Below, one piece after another: positions 1-8,610 of a stretch of 49,344 nucleotides of DNA. The translations under genes were made by a program, and so were the position numbers. Source of the stretch: Merismopedia glauca CCAP 1448/3 (GTDB lineage Bacteria > Cyanobacteriota > Cyanobacteriia > Cyanobacteriales > CCAP-1448); contig NZ_PVWJ01000021.1 in NCBI RefSeq assembly GCF_003003775.1, positions 1-49,344 on the forward strand, read 5' to 3'. A model generated the notes under the pieces. It did no database searches and had not been told where the DNA came from. It worked only from the letters and a program-made list of their open reading frames with translations. The first letter of the stretch is position 1. Each line of letters starts with the position of its first letter.

Positions 1-297
1 GATACACGCTACTTGATTGCCATTTTGGGAAACAACACCTAGTTTATAAGACTTTGAAGCTTAACTGAACCGTATTGGGTAATAGTTTGGAAGTCAGAAG
101 TCAGAAGTCAGAAGTCAGAAGTTGAGAATATGCGCTACGCTCAGGCGGTGCTAACGGATTTTGTCCTGCGGACACGCTACGCGAAAGGATTTCGGGGTGC
201 AACTTAACTACATCAATCCGAACTTAGCTAAGTAGGGTGAGCAATGCCCAGCCTACCCAGAAATGGCACAATGTAGTACCTGCATTTAAGTCAAATT
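1..297. other. Non-coding region upstream of the photolyase gene
   Basis: I see no convincing gene here. A seven-base tandem repeat (AAGTCAG, about four and a half copies) lies at 91-122. It is followed at 125-200 by GC-richer repeat-like sequence with CGCTACGC and GCTACGCG words, and near 232-262 by a degenerate form of the GGTAGGCAATGCC-type palindrome that recurs at 8370. No Shine-Dalgarno sequence is visible before the ATG at 298. The promoter of the photolyase gene should lie here, but I cannot place it. Confidence 0.5.
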
Positions 298-1728
298 ATG
301 TCCGATCTAATTATATTTTGGCATCGCCGAGATTTGCGACTGAGCGATCATGTGGGATTAACCGCAGCTAGAAAAGCAAGTAGCCAAATTATCGGTGTAT
401 TTTGCCTCGATCCGATGATTTTGCACAGAGAAGATATTGCAGCTAGTCGAGTTAGTTATTTAATTGATTGTTTGCAAGCTTTACAGGAAAGCTACTTAAA
501 TGCTGGCAGTCAATTACTAATTTTCTCAGGGTCGCCAGCTAAAGTAATTCCCAATCTAGCTAAAACTCTACAAGCTCAAGCTGTATTTTGGCATCAAGAT
601 GTCGAACCCTATGCCAAAAGTCGAGATGTAGATGTGGCTCAAGCGTTGAAAGAGCAAGGGATTCGGGTAGAAACTTTTTGGGATCAATTATTACACTCCC
701 CAGCAGAAATCTATACCGGAAACGAAAAGCCATACACGGTTTATACTCCTTTCTGGAAAAACTGGATTACTAAACCAAAATCTGAATCACTTTCCCAAAT
801 AGCAAACTTGACTGGGTTGAGTGTAGCAGAGCAAGAAATAGCTACCCAAGCTGGTGCTATAGCCTTACCTAGCGCCAAAGATTTAGGATTCGTATGGGAT
901 GGCGCATGGCTATTGCCTGCTGGAGAATCGGCGGCTATTGACCAATTAGAGGCTTTTAGCTCTAGCGCCATCTTTGATTACCAAGAACAACGCAACTTTC
1001 CAGCTATAGATGGAACTTCCAGGCTCAGTCCCGCCTTGAAGTTTGGTACGATTGGGATTCGCACGGTTTGGGCGGCAACTTTAACTGCATTTGAGCAAAC
1101 CCGCAGCGAGGAATCTCAAAAAGCGATTCAAACTTGGCAACAAGAACTAGCTTGGCGCGAATTTTACCAACACGCGCTGTATCACTTTCCTGAGTTAGCG
1201 AATGGCCCCTATCGCCAGCAGTTTAATAACTTTCATTGGGATGAAAACTACGATCGCTTTGAGGCTTGGTGTGCTGGTGAAACTGGTTACCCCATAGTTG
1301 ATGCAGCGATGCGCCAATTAAATGAAATTGGGTGGATGCACAATCGTTGTCGGATGATTGTCGCGAGTTTTCTCACCAAAGATCTGTTAATTAACTGGCA
1401 ATGGGGAGAAAAATACTTCATGCAAAGGCTAGTCGATGGGGACTTAGCCTCTAATAATGGAGGTTGGCAGTGGAGTACCTCTAGCGGGATGGACCCCAAA
1501 CCCTTAAGGATTTTTAACCCAATTACTCAAAGCCAAAAGTTCGATCCTGAAGGGGAATATATTCGCCAATGGGTGTCGGAATTACGTTCTGTTGATTCAG
1601 AAGATTTAGTTACAGGTAAAATATCCCCTATAGAGCGTCAAAGCTTGGGCTATCCTCAGCCTATAGTCGATCACAATTTGCAGCAAAAAGAGTTTAAGCG
1701 GCGCTATCAGTTGTGTAAGGGGGATTGA
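298..1728 (+). CDS. phr: Deoxyribodipyrimidine (CPD) photolyase
   Basis: Uses blue light to split cyclobutane pyrimidine dimers in DNA, with FAD as catalytic cofactor and an antenna pigment in the N-terminal domain. The 476 residues match the family's usual length. The N-terminal alpha/beta domain starts at once with [13 protein letters not shown]. The FAD-binding domain (about 200-465) contains [29 protein letters not shown] and [21 protein letters not shown]-type sequence. [14 protein letters not shown] is the form I recall for cyanobacterial class I CPD photolyases. The start at 298 is chosen because the next residues are the family's N-terminal strand. It stands alone: a MITE and an O-antigen-ligase-like gene follow. 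Family assignment is firm; the nature of the antenna (8-HDF or MTHF) is not decided by what I can see. Confidence 0.95.
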   Translation: MSDLIIFWHRRDLRLSDHVGLTAARKASSQIIGVFCLDPMILHREDIAASRVSYLIDCLQALQESYLNAGSQLLIFSGSPAKVIPNLAKTLQAQAVFWHQDVEPYAKSRDVDVAQALKEQGIRVETFWDQLLHSPAEIYTGNEKPYTVYTPFWKNWITKPKSESLSQIANLTGLSVAEQEIATQAGAIALPSAKDLGFVWDGAWLLPAGESAAIDQLEAFSSSAIFDYQEQRNFPAIDGTSRLSPALKFGTIGIRTVWAATLTAFEQTRSEESQKAIQTWQQELAWREFYQHALYHFPELANGPYRQQFNNFHWDENYDRFEAWCAGETGYPIVDAAMRQLNEIGWMHNRCRMIVASFLTKDLLINWQWGEKYFMQRLVDGDLASNNGGWQWSTSSGMDPKPLRIFNPITQSQKFDPEGEYIRQWVSELRSVDSEDLVTGKISPIERQSLGYPQPIVDHNLQQKEFKRRYQLCKGD

Positions 1729-1865
1729 GAGGAAAGGAAGACGGAAGAGGGCAGAAGGAAGCAGGAAAAAGCCATGAAAGGCGCAACCTCTACCATTTAA
1801 TTACGTCGTTCTACTTATAAAATTTAAATGCACAGCAGGTTATCACCCATAATTTCTGCCACATT

Positions 1866-2049
1866 AGACCTCTTGCAAAACTTAAGACGTATCGATTGGA
1901 GTAACGAGTAACGAGTAACGAGTAATAAAATTAGTTCCCATCTTTTAGAAATTAAACCATTGCTTAACGACTTTTATGCAGTTTTATGCGGTTAATTAGT
2001 GAAAAATGAGGGCGAAACCTCTTCAATTTCTGACTTATGCAAGAGGTCT
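1866..2049. mobile_element. MITE, copy 1 (12-bp TIR, 3-bp target duplication ATT)
   Basis: The ends are AGACCTCTTGCA at 1866-1877 and its exact reverse complement TGCAAGAGGTCT at 2038-2049. The flanks are ATT (1863-1865) and ATT (2050-2052), a 3-bp target duplication. The 184-bp element has no coding capacity for a transposase. It contains an AACGAGT tandem repeat near 1899-1924. A second element with the same ends lies at 10007-10168. The ANT-type 3-bp duplication is what I recall for the ISL2 group of the IS5 family, so mobilisation by such a transposase is an inference. The right 44 bases are now the first codons of the next gene. Confidence 0.85.
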
Positions 2050-3322
2050 ATTGACTCACCTCAAACTCTTTCGGCATCCTCAACCTCAATTACAGTTTGC
2101 TTGGAACTGCACTACTTGGGGATTGCTTTTATTATCTGTAATGCCGCCTTTTGGGGCATTAGCATTATTAATAGGGGCGATCGCTCTTTGGTGTCAAGAG
2201 TGGCGATCGCTCCTCCAAGACCGTTTTCACTGGGTTCTGGGAGTCCTTGGGGTATGGCTAATAGCTATCTCCTCTGTGGCGGCAAACCCTGGTGATTCTT
2301 GGTTAGGCTTGGGGAATTTTTTGCCCTTTTTTCTCTTGTTTGCTGCTTGGAGTCGGTTAATTCAAACTCCTCATCAACTACGCCAAATCGGTTTAATTTT
2401 AGTCTTCAGTTCGATTCCAGTTTCTATTCTGGGCTGCGGTCAGCTTTGGGCTGCTTGGGCAGGCATATCACAACTAGAACCAATTTTAGGCTGGATATTA
2501 GTCAAAAATGGCGAACCTCTGGGAAGGATGTCATCGACTTTTATGCACGCCAACACTTTGGGTGCTTACTTACAACTAGTATTTATTTTAGGATTGGGAC
2601 TCTGGATTGAGGCGAGAGATCATCTAGGGCGTGAGAAAATTCCAGGTAAATTGCAGCTAATTTGGTTGAGTATTGCCGTAATATTGGATGGTGTAGCTCT
2701 AGTATTTACTAACTCTAGAAATGCTTGGGCGATCGCGGCTCTAGCTTGTTTAGTTTTCGCTCTCTATCGGGGATGGGTATGGCTAGTTGGGTTAGTTGCG
2801 GGTATGGTTGGGGCTATAGCTTGGTCGGCTTTTGGGCTAGAACCTGGGCGTTATTGGCTCAGAAAAGTGATTCCAGCCTTTTTTTGGGCGCGTTTAACCA
2901 ACCAAATGTATCCCGATCAGCCTCTAGCTTTACAAAGAACCACCCAATGGCAATTTGCATGGGATTTAACTTTAGCTCGTCCTTGGACGGGTTGGGGTTT
3001 GCGAAATTTTACGGCTTTATATCTAGAGAAAACCCAAACTCAGCTAAATCATCCCCATAATCTATTCTTGATGCTGACAGCCGAGACAGGTATCCCAACT
3101 ACGTTATTATTTTTAGGGGCGATCGCCTTCATCTTGGCACGGGCGATCCTAATTCTAATTCGTCAGGCAGCCGACAGACTAATTTTGTTTACCTACTTAG
3201 TCGCGTTTACAGGCTTGATTTTATTTAATACTGTCGATGTCAGTTTATTTGATTTTCGGGTGAATACCTTGGGATGGCTGATTTTAGCCGCCATTTGGGG
3301 CGTTGTGCGACTTGGTAGTTAA
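2006..3322 (+). CDS. O-antigen ligase / polymerase family membrane protein (Wzy_C-like)
   Basis: An integral membrane protein of 438 residues with about ten to twelve hydrophobic segments. The Wzy_C-type region includes GRMSSTFMHANTLGAYLQL (about 170-190), FTNSRNAWAIA, WDLTLARPWTGWGLRNF and the loop motif HPHNLFLMLTAETGIP (about 345-360). Members transfer or polymerise lipid-linked glycans at the periplasmic face; cyanobacterial relatives are often annotated as bicarbonate transporter IctB by distant similarity, which I do not adopt. The start is odd: ATG 2006 lies inside the MITE, so the first 15 residues come from the mobile element. Removing the MITE and one ATT restores an in-frame ATG at 1828 with a different N-terminus (MHSRLSPIISAT then LTHLKLF). 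Function in glycan assembly is inferred from family only. Confidence 0.8.
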   Translation: MRAKPLQFLTYARGLLTHLKLFRHPQPQLQFAWNCTTWGLLLLSVMPPFGALALLIGAIALWCQEWRSLLQDRFHWVLGVLGVWLIAISSVAANPGDSWLGLGNFLPFFLLFAAWSRLIQTPHQLRQIGLILVFSSIPVSILGCGQLWAAWAGISQLEPILGWILVKNGEPLGRMSSTFMHANTLGAYLQLVFILGLGLWIEARDHLGREKIPGKLQLIWLSIAVILDGVALVFTNSRNAWAIAALACLVFALYRGWVWLVGLVAGMVGAIAWSAFGLEPGRYWLRKVIPAFFWARLTNQMYPDQPLALQRTTQWQFAWDLTLARPWTGWGLRNFTALYLEKTQTQLNHPHNLFLMLTAETGIPTTLLFLGAIAFILARAILILIRQAADRLILFTYLVAFTGLILFNTVDVSLFDFRVNTLGWLILAAIWGVVRLGS

Positions 3323-3358
3323 TAAAAAAGAGCAGCATTCCTGTAACTACTGCTGCTC
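3322..3358 (-). terminator. Intrinsic terminator for the minus strand (Hlip transcript)
   Basis: GAGCAGCA (3330-3337) and TGCTGCTC (3351-3358) form a perfect 8-bp stem with a 13-base loop. Read on the minus strand the stem is followed by TTTTTTATT (from 3329 down to 3321), the expected U-tract. It lies about 180 bases past the stop of the Hlip gene and just past the stop of the converging O-antigen-ligase-like gene. On the plus strand it lacks a good U-tract. Confidence 0.75.
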
Positions 3359-3387
3359 AATTATGCTGTGATTGGAGACATTAGACA

Positions 3388-3497
3388 ATTAATACCATTT
3401 TCATTGGGTTGGGCTACATGATAGGTGTGTAGATAAATTGCAATGCAACGTCTCTACGTTTGGATCTGTAGCGTGACTTTCAAGAATTGGTATAAGG
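3388..3497. repeat. Dispersed MITE-like repeat, copy A
   Basis: About 105 bp running from AATACCATTTTCATT to CAAGAATTGGTATAA, whose ends are imperfect inverted repeats (TAATACCA against TTATACCA). It contains TGCAATGCAACGTCTCTAC and TTTGGATCTGTAGC. A second copy with the same order of blocks lies at 41777-41880. No coding capacity. It separates the Hlip stop codon from its likely terminator. Confidence 0.75.
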
Positions 3498-3536
3498 ATC
3501 GGGCAGAAACTCTCAATTGAAGAATTTAGTGAAAAA

Positions 3537-3689
3537 CTAGATCAGACCCAAAAAGTGGAGTACACCTTGACCGCTTACTAACTCAGTTGCTAAAGCAGCA
3601 ACAAATCCTAGCATGGCGAAGCGTCCGTTCCAGTTTTCTGCTTGGGGAGTAAACCCAAATTTTACGTCGTTGCGATTATCAGTTTGCAT
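3537..3689 (-). CDS. High-light-inducible protein (Hlip, one-helix chlorophyll-binding)
   Basis: A 50-residue protein too short for most gene lists. It has an N-terminal acidic stretch (MQTDNRNDVKFGFTPQAENW), then the ELIP/Hlip helix NGRFAMLGFVAALATELVSG (about 21-40) and the C-terminal GVLHFLGLI. The family signature ExxNxRxAMxGF is present as ENWNGRFAMLGF. Hlips bind chlorophyll and carotenoid in the thylakoid membrane, associate with photosystem II assembly intermediates and dissipate energy under high light. AGGAG lies 9 bases before the ATG. A minus-strand terminator lies at 3322-3358. Family assignment is firm. Confidence 0.95.
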   Translation of the reverse strand: MQTDNRNDVKFGFTPQAENWNGRFAMLGFVAALATELVSGQGVLHFLGLI

Positions 3690-4337
3690 GACTTGACTCT
3701 CCTGGAGTAAAGTTTTTTGGATTTATGTAAACAAATATAACAAATATTTCCAGAATGACAAGATACGGTTTGCCGAATATTTTAGATCTTCTGTCTTTAC
3801 TTTTGATCGCACCTTAGTATCAGACTATGACCGAAGTTTAGTAACGGATGATACATTTATTCCTTATTACCACGAGAGCCTATTTCTGTGTCATATCTTG
3901 TGGCGACATCTAGTTAAATCATTGCCTACAATTAATCAAGAATTCCCCCTCGGAACTGCTCTCAAGTTTCTGCAACACATGGATACGATCTGACTTATTT
4001 AGTAACCCAAGTTGCTAGTGATAAATTGGATGTACTCTTGGGGGATTGGGGGACACGCAGAGGAAAATTTAATTAGCAATCAACAATCAACAATCAACAA
4101 TCAACAATTAATAAACAAGTCAAAGATAGTAACTAGCAACTTACGTTAGTAGTAGCTTAAATTATGTTAAACAACTCCATTGCCAGCAATTCCGGAAACA
4201 TTTAAAGAAAATTTATATACCAAAAATTGGGCATATTTGACCAGCTTTTTCACGCTATTTTCACGGTAATTAGTTAACTTGAATCCAGTATTCATATTCA
4301 AGTAATTATTAATAGAGTGAAGCGGGAGCTTTAAGAT
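3690..4337. other. Divergent intergenic region between Hlip and the FAAL gene
   Basis: This 648-base stretch must hold the Hlip promoter (minus) and the promoter of the biosynthetic cluster (plus). A seven-base AACAATC tandem repeat (about four to five copies) lies near 4075-4108. The sequence 4160-4337 is AT-rich and contains the paired TTTTCACG motif (4247-4265). GGGAG at 4324-4328 is the ribosome binding site of the FAAL gene. An open frame without ATG or GTG near 3697-3993 resembles nothing I recognise. Confidence 0.5.
4247..4284 (+). promoter_or_regulatory. Paired TTTTCACG motif upstream of the FAAL gene
   Basis: TTTTCACG occurs at 4247-4254 and again at 4258-4265, spaced 11 bp from start to start. 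It is followed by a TAATTAG-TTAACTTGAAT block ending at 4284. The same arrangement, with the same 11-bp spacing and a similar downstream block, is found at 16415-16452 before the NRPS gene. The site is 54 bases before the ATG at 4338. An operator or activator site bound by a dimer on one face of the helix is an inference. Confidence 0.5.
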
Positions 4338-7300
4338 ATGGTAAATATTCAAAATCAACCTAAAAATAATCGAATTGCCGAGTTTGCTAATTTAGTGGAA
4401 CTCTTGAGATGGAGAGCCTCAGAACAAGGAAATAATAAAGCTTATACATTTTTAGAAGATGGAGAGCAAGAGAGTGCCAATCTAACTTATCAACAGCTAG
4501 ATCTGCAAGCCAGAGCGATCGCAGCCTCCCTACAGACTATAGCCAAAAAAGGCGATCGCGCTTTGCTTTTATATCCCTCTGGTTTGGAATTTATTGCGGC
4601 ATTTTTAGGTTGTTTGTATGCAGGAGTAGTAGCTGTTCCAGCTTATCCTCCCAGACCAAATCAAAAAATTGTTAGATTAAAATCCGTCGTCGCTGATGCT
4701 CAAGCTCATATTGCTTTAACTACTAAATCCTTATTACCAAAAATTAGAGAGCAGTTTGCGGAAGAGTCAGAATTAACTGCAATTAAATGGTTAGCTACTG
4801 ACGCAGTAGAGGTAAATTTAGCTGCTAATTGGAAATTACCAGAAATATGTAGCGATACTCTTGCCTTTTTACAATATACCTCTGGTTCTACTGGCAATCC
4901 TAAAGGGGTAATGGTCAGTCATAACAATTTAATGCACAATGAACGACTGATCAAAATGGCGTTTGGACATTCCCAGAAAACCATTTTCGTGGGTTGGTTG
5001 CCCCTATTTCACGATATGGGGTTAATTGGAAATGTTTTACAGCCGCTTTACTTAGGTATCCCCTGCGTATTAATGGCTCCGACAGCGTTCTTGCAAAAAC
5101 CGATTCGTTGGCTGCAAGCAATTTCTCGCTACAAAGCTACTACAAGCGGTGGACCTAATTTTGCATATGAACTGTGCGCGCGCAAAATTACACCCGAACA
5201 GTGCGAAGGGTTAGATTTGAGCAGTTGGGATGTCGCTTTTAACGGTTCAGAACCGATTCGCGCCGAAGTTTTAGAACAATTTGCTAGTGCTTTCAAACCA
5301 TGTGGATTCAAGCGTCAAGCCTTTTATCCTTGTTATGGGATGGCGGAAACTACCCTATTTGTATCTGGAGGGTTAAAAAATGCACCCCCAGTTTTATATC
5401 CCGTCGATACTGCTGCTTTAGCCGAAAATCGAGTTGTGGCTGCTTTTGGCAATGAAGGTAAGAGTCAGACAATCGTTGGTTGCGGTCAAACCTTTTTTGA
5501 TAAAATTGCGATCGCTAACCCAGAAACAAAAACCCTCAGTTCCCCGAATGAGGTGGGAGAAATTTGGGTTTCCGGTCAAAGCGTGGCTCAAGGTTACTGG
5601 AATCGTCAGGAATTGACTCAAGAAACCTTCAACGCCTATCTAGCGGATACCAACCAAGGACCATTTCTCCGCACTGGAGATTTGGGATTTATGAAGGAAG
5701 ATGGGGAAATCTTTATTACAGGTCGCCTCAAAGATGTCTTAATTATCCGAGGACGGAATCACTATCCTCAAGATATCGAACTTACCGTTGAAAAGAGTCA
5801 TGCAGCCTTACGGGAAGGTTGCGGTGCTGCTGTAACTATAGAAGTTGATGGTAGCGAGAAGTTGGTTATCGTTCAAGAAGTAGAACGCACCCACCTGCGG
5901 AAACTAAATGTAGATGAAGTTGTCGAAGCAATTCGCAAAGCAGTATCTCAAGAACACGAATTGGCTGTTCATGCGGTTAACCTCCTCAAAACCACCAGTA
6001 TTCCCAAAACTTCTAGCGGTAAGCTTCAGCGTCATGCTTGTAAAGCCAGATTTATCGATGGAACTCTAGAATCTGTTGGTAGTTGGATGATGGGAGAAAT
6101 CGGGAAAGATGGTAGAGACGTAGCACCGCTACCTCTGGAAAATGTGGAAGATGCTAGAGACGTAACACCGCTACGTCTAGGAGATGATGCACCTGTAGAT
6201 GAATTCACTTCCCCAGAAATTAGCCGAGAACGAGCAGATAGGCTGATTGATTGGGTACGAGAATATGCTAACAAGCGGTTGAATTCTCGCTTAATGGACG
6301 AACGTCGTTGCATTGCACCTTATGTAGTTCTAGATTTAGGCAATCAGGGATTTTTTGGAATGCAAGTTCCCGAAAAGTATGGCGGATTGGGATTGAGAAC
6401 CAGCGATATGGTGCGGGTAATCGAACAGGTAGCGGCGATTGACCTGAGTTTAGCCACTTTTATTGGAGTAAATAATACTTTAGGGGTGCGTCCGATTCAG
6501 CGCTACGCTACGGCAGAGATGAAGGCTCAAATCCTCCCAATTTTGGCTCAAGGACGACAATTAGCCGCCTTTGCAGTCACAGAACCAGGTGCGGGTTCGG
6601 CGGTGAGGTCTGTTTCATCTAAAGCCATTCCAGATGGTCAAGGCGGCTGGAAGTTGAGAGGGACTAAGATTTGGAGTGGTTCTTCAGCTTGGGCGGGCTT
6701 TATTAACGTTTTCGCGCAGGTTGTCGATGAAAATGACCAACCAGATGGATTTGCTGGTTTCGTCGTTCCTCAAGGTTCCCCTGGTTTGCGGATGGGACCT
6801 GAAGCTTTGACGATGGGGATGCGGGCGATGGTACAAAATACAGTTTATCTAGAAGATGTACCTGTAACTCGCGCCAACTTGTTAGGAGAAATAGGACAGG
6901 GGTTCGTCGCTGCCCAAGATACCATGATGTTTGCCAGATTGGGCATTGCGGCGATGAGTTTGGGGGGAATGAAACGGTGTTTCCAAATTATGCACCGCTA
7001 TGGTAGTAATAGAACGATCGCCACAGGAAGGTTGTTAGATAACCCTGTGACTTTATGTCGGATGAACGAACTGGGAAATGCGATCGCTACCGTTGATACC
7101 TTAGTATCTACAGTGACGGGGTTAATGGATGCTGGGGTAGAAGTACCTGAAGAAGCCTTAGTCGCTTGCAAAACCTCCGCACCAGAGTTCTTTTGGAAAG
7201 GGGTAGATAACCTGGTCCAATTGTTGGGTGGTAGGGGTTATGTAGAAAGTAACTTAGTTCCCCAAATGTTCCGCGATGCCAGACTTTTCCGCATTTTTGA

Positions 7301-8348
7301 AGGACCAACCGAAACTTTGAATATGCATTTGGGTTCTAGTGTAGTTCATAACAGCGAACCTCTATTTAGATTCCTGTCTCAAACCTTGGGAATGCCGCAA
7401 ATTGCCGATAATTTACGCAATGCAGGGGCACAAATCAAAGAACGGTGCTTATCTTCTCCGTCTGCTGTTGGCGAAACCTCTTCGGCTTTGCGTTGGGCTT
7501 ATATTCTGACTGGGGAATTAGCTACCTACGGGATTTTACTAGCTATTTTGAAGTATCGGCACTCTGCCAAGTTAGAACGGGCTATAGCCTGGATTGAGGA
7601 CTGCTATGCAGATAAACTAGCTGATGCGATCGAAGCTAGTACTAGTCAATCGATGTTGGTGAGTGTTGATGCTACTAACGAAATGCTAGCAGAATACGAG
7701 CTTGCGATCGGAGATTTGGAGCAAACTTTGGCGGGAGAAGATCTGGAATTAAACGATTTGCTACGCCGTCAGGCACCAACTCGTAATAATAAGTTATCTG
7801 TGGAGACGGGGAGACACGGAGACGGAGAGACACGGAGACGGGGAGACGCGGAGATAAGAATAAGTCCAACTTTATCTCAAAACCAAGAGATGATTCCGAC
7901 AAAACTTCCTCTACCTCAAGTTGAGTTGCAAGTAACTGCACCTGCCAAAACTGTTTCCCAGAAACATTTTCAGCCAACTAAAGTTAGCGCCGAGGCGATC
8001 CAAGATTGGGTAGTTAAATGGCTCAGTCAACAAATCAAAGTCAGTACTCAAGCTATTAATCCTAGTAAATCCTTTGCCGATTATGGGATGGATTCGGTAG
8101 TAGCTGTGGAATTAGCCCAAGATTTAGGGGAATGGCTGCATCAACCTTTGGATGCCACCGTAGCTTGGAATTTTCCGACTATTAAAGCCTTATCAGTTCA
8201 TTTGGCAAGTGAAAGTCAGAGTGTCAAGCCAGAAAGTCCTAGTCCAGTAGTTGCTCTAGAACCACCCAAAGTGGAGTATGGAATAGAATCCCTCTCAGAA
8301 GCCGAAATAGCGAGACTATTGGCTGATGAAATCGCCCAAATTCGTTAA
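4338..8348 (+). CDS. Fatty acyl-AMP ligase - acyl-CoA dehydrogenase - ACP fusion protein (cluster starter)
   Basis: 1336 residues, three parts. Residues 1-590 are a fatty acyl-AMP ligase: YTSGSTGNPKGVMVSH near 179, GWLPLFHDMGLIGN, CYGMAETTLF, RTGDLGFM. Residues 640-1065 are an acyl-CoA dehydrogenase: FFGMQVPEKYGGLGL, FAVTEPGAGS, GGRGYVESN, and FEGPTETL holding the expected catalytic Glu. Residues 1210-1290 are an ACP with GMDSV, phosphopantetheine Ser 1253. FAAL activates free fatty acids as acyl-AMP for transfer to an ACP; the fused ACAD suggests alpha,beta-desaturation of the loaded chain (inference). GGGAG lies 9 bases before the ATG. The FAAL-ACAD linker carries two palindromic repeats in frame and the ACAD-ACP linker a tandem repeat. 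It probably feeds the KS encoded next. Confidence 0.92.
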   Translation: MVNIQNQPKNNRIAEFANLVELLRWRASEQGNNKAYTFLEDGEQESANLTYQQLDLQARAIAASLQTIAKKGDRALLLYPSGLEFIAAFLGCLYAGVVAVPAYPPRPNQKIVRLKSVVADAQAHIALTTKSLLPKIREQFAEESELTAIKWLATDAVEVNLAANWKLPEICSDTLAFLQYTSGSTGNPKGVMVSHNNLMHNERLIKMAFGHSQKTIFVGWLPLFHDMGLIGNVLQPLYLGIPCVLMAPTAFLQKPIRWLQAISRYKATTSGGPNFAYELCARKITPEQCEGLDLSSWDVAFNGSEPIRAEVLEQFASAFKPCGFKRQAFYPCYGMAETTLFVSGGLKNAPPVLYPVDTAALAENRVVAAFGNEGKSQTIVGCGQTFFDKIAIANPETKTLSSPNEVGEIWVSGQSVAQGYWNRQELTQETFNAYLADTNQGPFLRTGDLGFMKEDGEIFITGRLKDVLIIRGRNHYPQDIELTVEKSHAALREGCGAAVTIEVDGSEKLVIVQEVERTHLRKLNVDEVVEAIRKAVSQEHELAVHAVNLLKTTSIPKTSSGKLQRHACKARFIDGTLESVGSWMMGEIGKDGRDVAPLPLENVEDARDVTPLRLGDDAPVDEFTSPEISRERADRLIDWVREYANKRLNSRLMDERRCIAPYVVLDLGNQGFFGMQVPEKYGGLGLRTSDMVRVIEQVAAIDLSLATFIGVNNTLGVRPIQRYATAEMKAQILPILAQGRQLAAFAVTEPGAGSAVRSVSSKAIPDGQGGWKLRGTKIWSGSSAWAGFINVFAQVVDENDQPDGFAGFVVPQGSPGLRMGPEALTMGMRAMVQNTVYLEDVPVTRANLLGEIGQGFVAAQDTMMFARLGIAAMSLGGMKRCFQIMHRYGSNRTIATGRLLDNPVTLCRMNELGNAIATVDTLVSTVTGLMDAGVEVPEEALVACKTSAPEFFWKGVDNLVQLLGGRGYVESNLVPQMFRDARLFRIFEGPTETLNMHLGSSVVHNSEPLFRFLSQTLGMPQIADNLRNAGAQIKERCLSSPSAVGETSSALRWAYILTGELATYGILLAILKYRHSAKLERAIAWIEDCYADKLADAIEASTSQSMLVSVDATNEMLAEYELAIGDLEQTLAGEDLELNDLLRRQAPTRNNKLSVETGRHGDGETRRRGDAEIRISPTLSQNQEMIPTKLPLPQVELQVTAPAKTVSQKHFQPTKVSAEAIQDWVVKWLSQQIKVSTQAINPSKSFADYGMDSVVAVELAQDLGEWLHQPLDATVAWNFPTIKALSVHLASESQSVKPESPSPVVALEPPKVEYGIESLSEAEIARLLADEIAQIR
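6112..6180. repeat. Two in-frame palindromic repeats in the FAAL-ACAD linker
   Basis: Copies at 6112-6136 and 6154-6180 follow the pattern TAGAGACGTAGC - short loop - GCTACGTCT. They encode RDVAPLPL and RDVTPLRL. The first copy has one stem mismatch (GCTACCTCT). The same palindrome occurs in frame at 13237, 13303, 18526 and 18988, and in intergenic form at 41814. It sits between two folded domains, so it adds linker length without breaking the frame. Confidence 0.85.
7801..7856. repeat. In-frame GAGACACGGAGACGG tandem repeat in the ACAD-ACP linker
   Basis: Degenerate tandem units of GGAGACACGGAGACGGGGAG type encode a hydrophilic Arg/Gly/Glu stretch (VETGRHGDGETRRRGDAEI, about residues 1155-1173). 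The same repeat family is in frame near 11320-11391, 11617-11680, 13211-13290 and 18489-18520. Confidence 0.8.
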
Positions 8349-8369
8349 TTAAGCTGGATCTGCGCTCTA

Positions 8370-8394
8370 GTAGGGTAGGCAATGCCTACCTTAC
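8370..8394. repeat. Palindromic intergenic repeat
   Basis: GTAGGGTAGGCA and TGCCTACCTTAC flank a single central A, a near-perfect inverted repeat, 22 bases after the FAAL gene stop. Related sequences occur near 232-262 and 26729-26742. There is no U-tract directly after it, so it is not called a terminator. The rest of 8349-8610 shows only AT-rich spacer and an AAGG ribosome binding site about 10 bases before 8611. Confidence 0.6.
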
Positions 8395-8610
8395 CGCGTC
8401 TTCTCTAAAAAAAATCCTGTAGAGAAAATCCGGAATCGAGCCACAAACTCTTGGTTCTCTAAATAAGAGCAAGTTTCTAACTATTTAAATAAACCTATCA
8501 GGGAGCGGCAAGCTATAGGACTTTTCAAGTTCTAAAAGCATAAATTTAGGCTGTCCGCCCTACTTTATTTATGGTTTAACCCTTATTCAAATCACTAGAA
8601 GGTAGCCAAT

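Noticed and set aside
2006-3322. Identification as bicarbonate transporter IctB
   Set aside because: Only the general O-antigen ligase features are visible; the sequence I recall for IctB differs, and carbon-concentration genes are not nearby.
3697-3993. Open frame of about 98 codons between Hlip and the FAAL gene
   Set aside because: No ATG or GTG start, no ribosome binding site, and the translation resembles no family I know; it overlaps the Hlip promoter region.
4075-4108. Regular AACAATC repeats that could suggest a CRISPR array
   Set aside because: Seven-base head-to-tail units without spacers; ordinary short tandem repeats of cyanobacteria.
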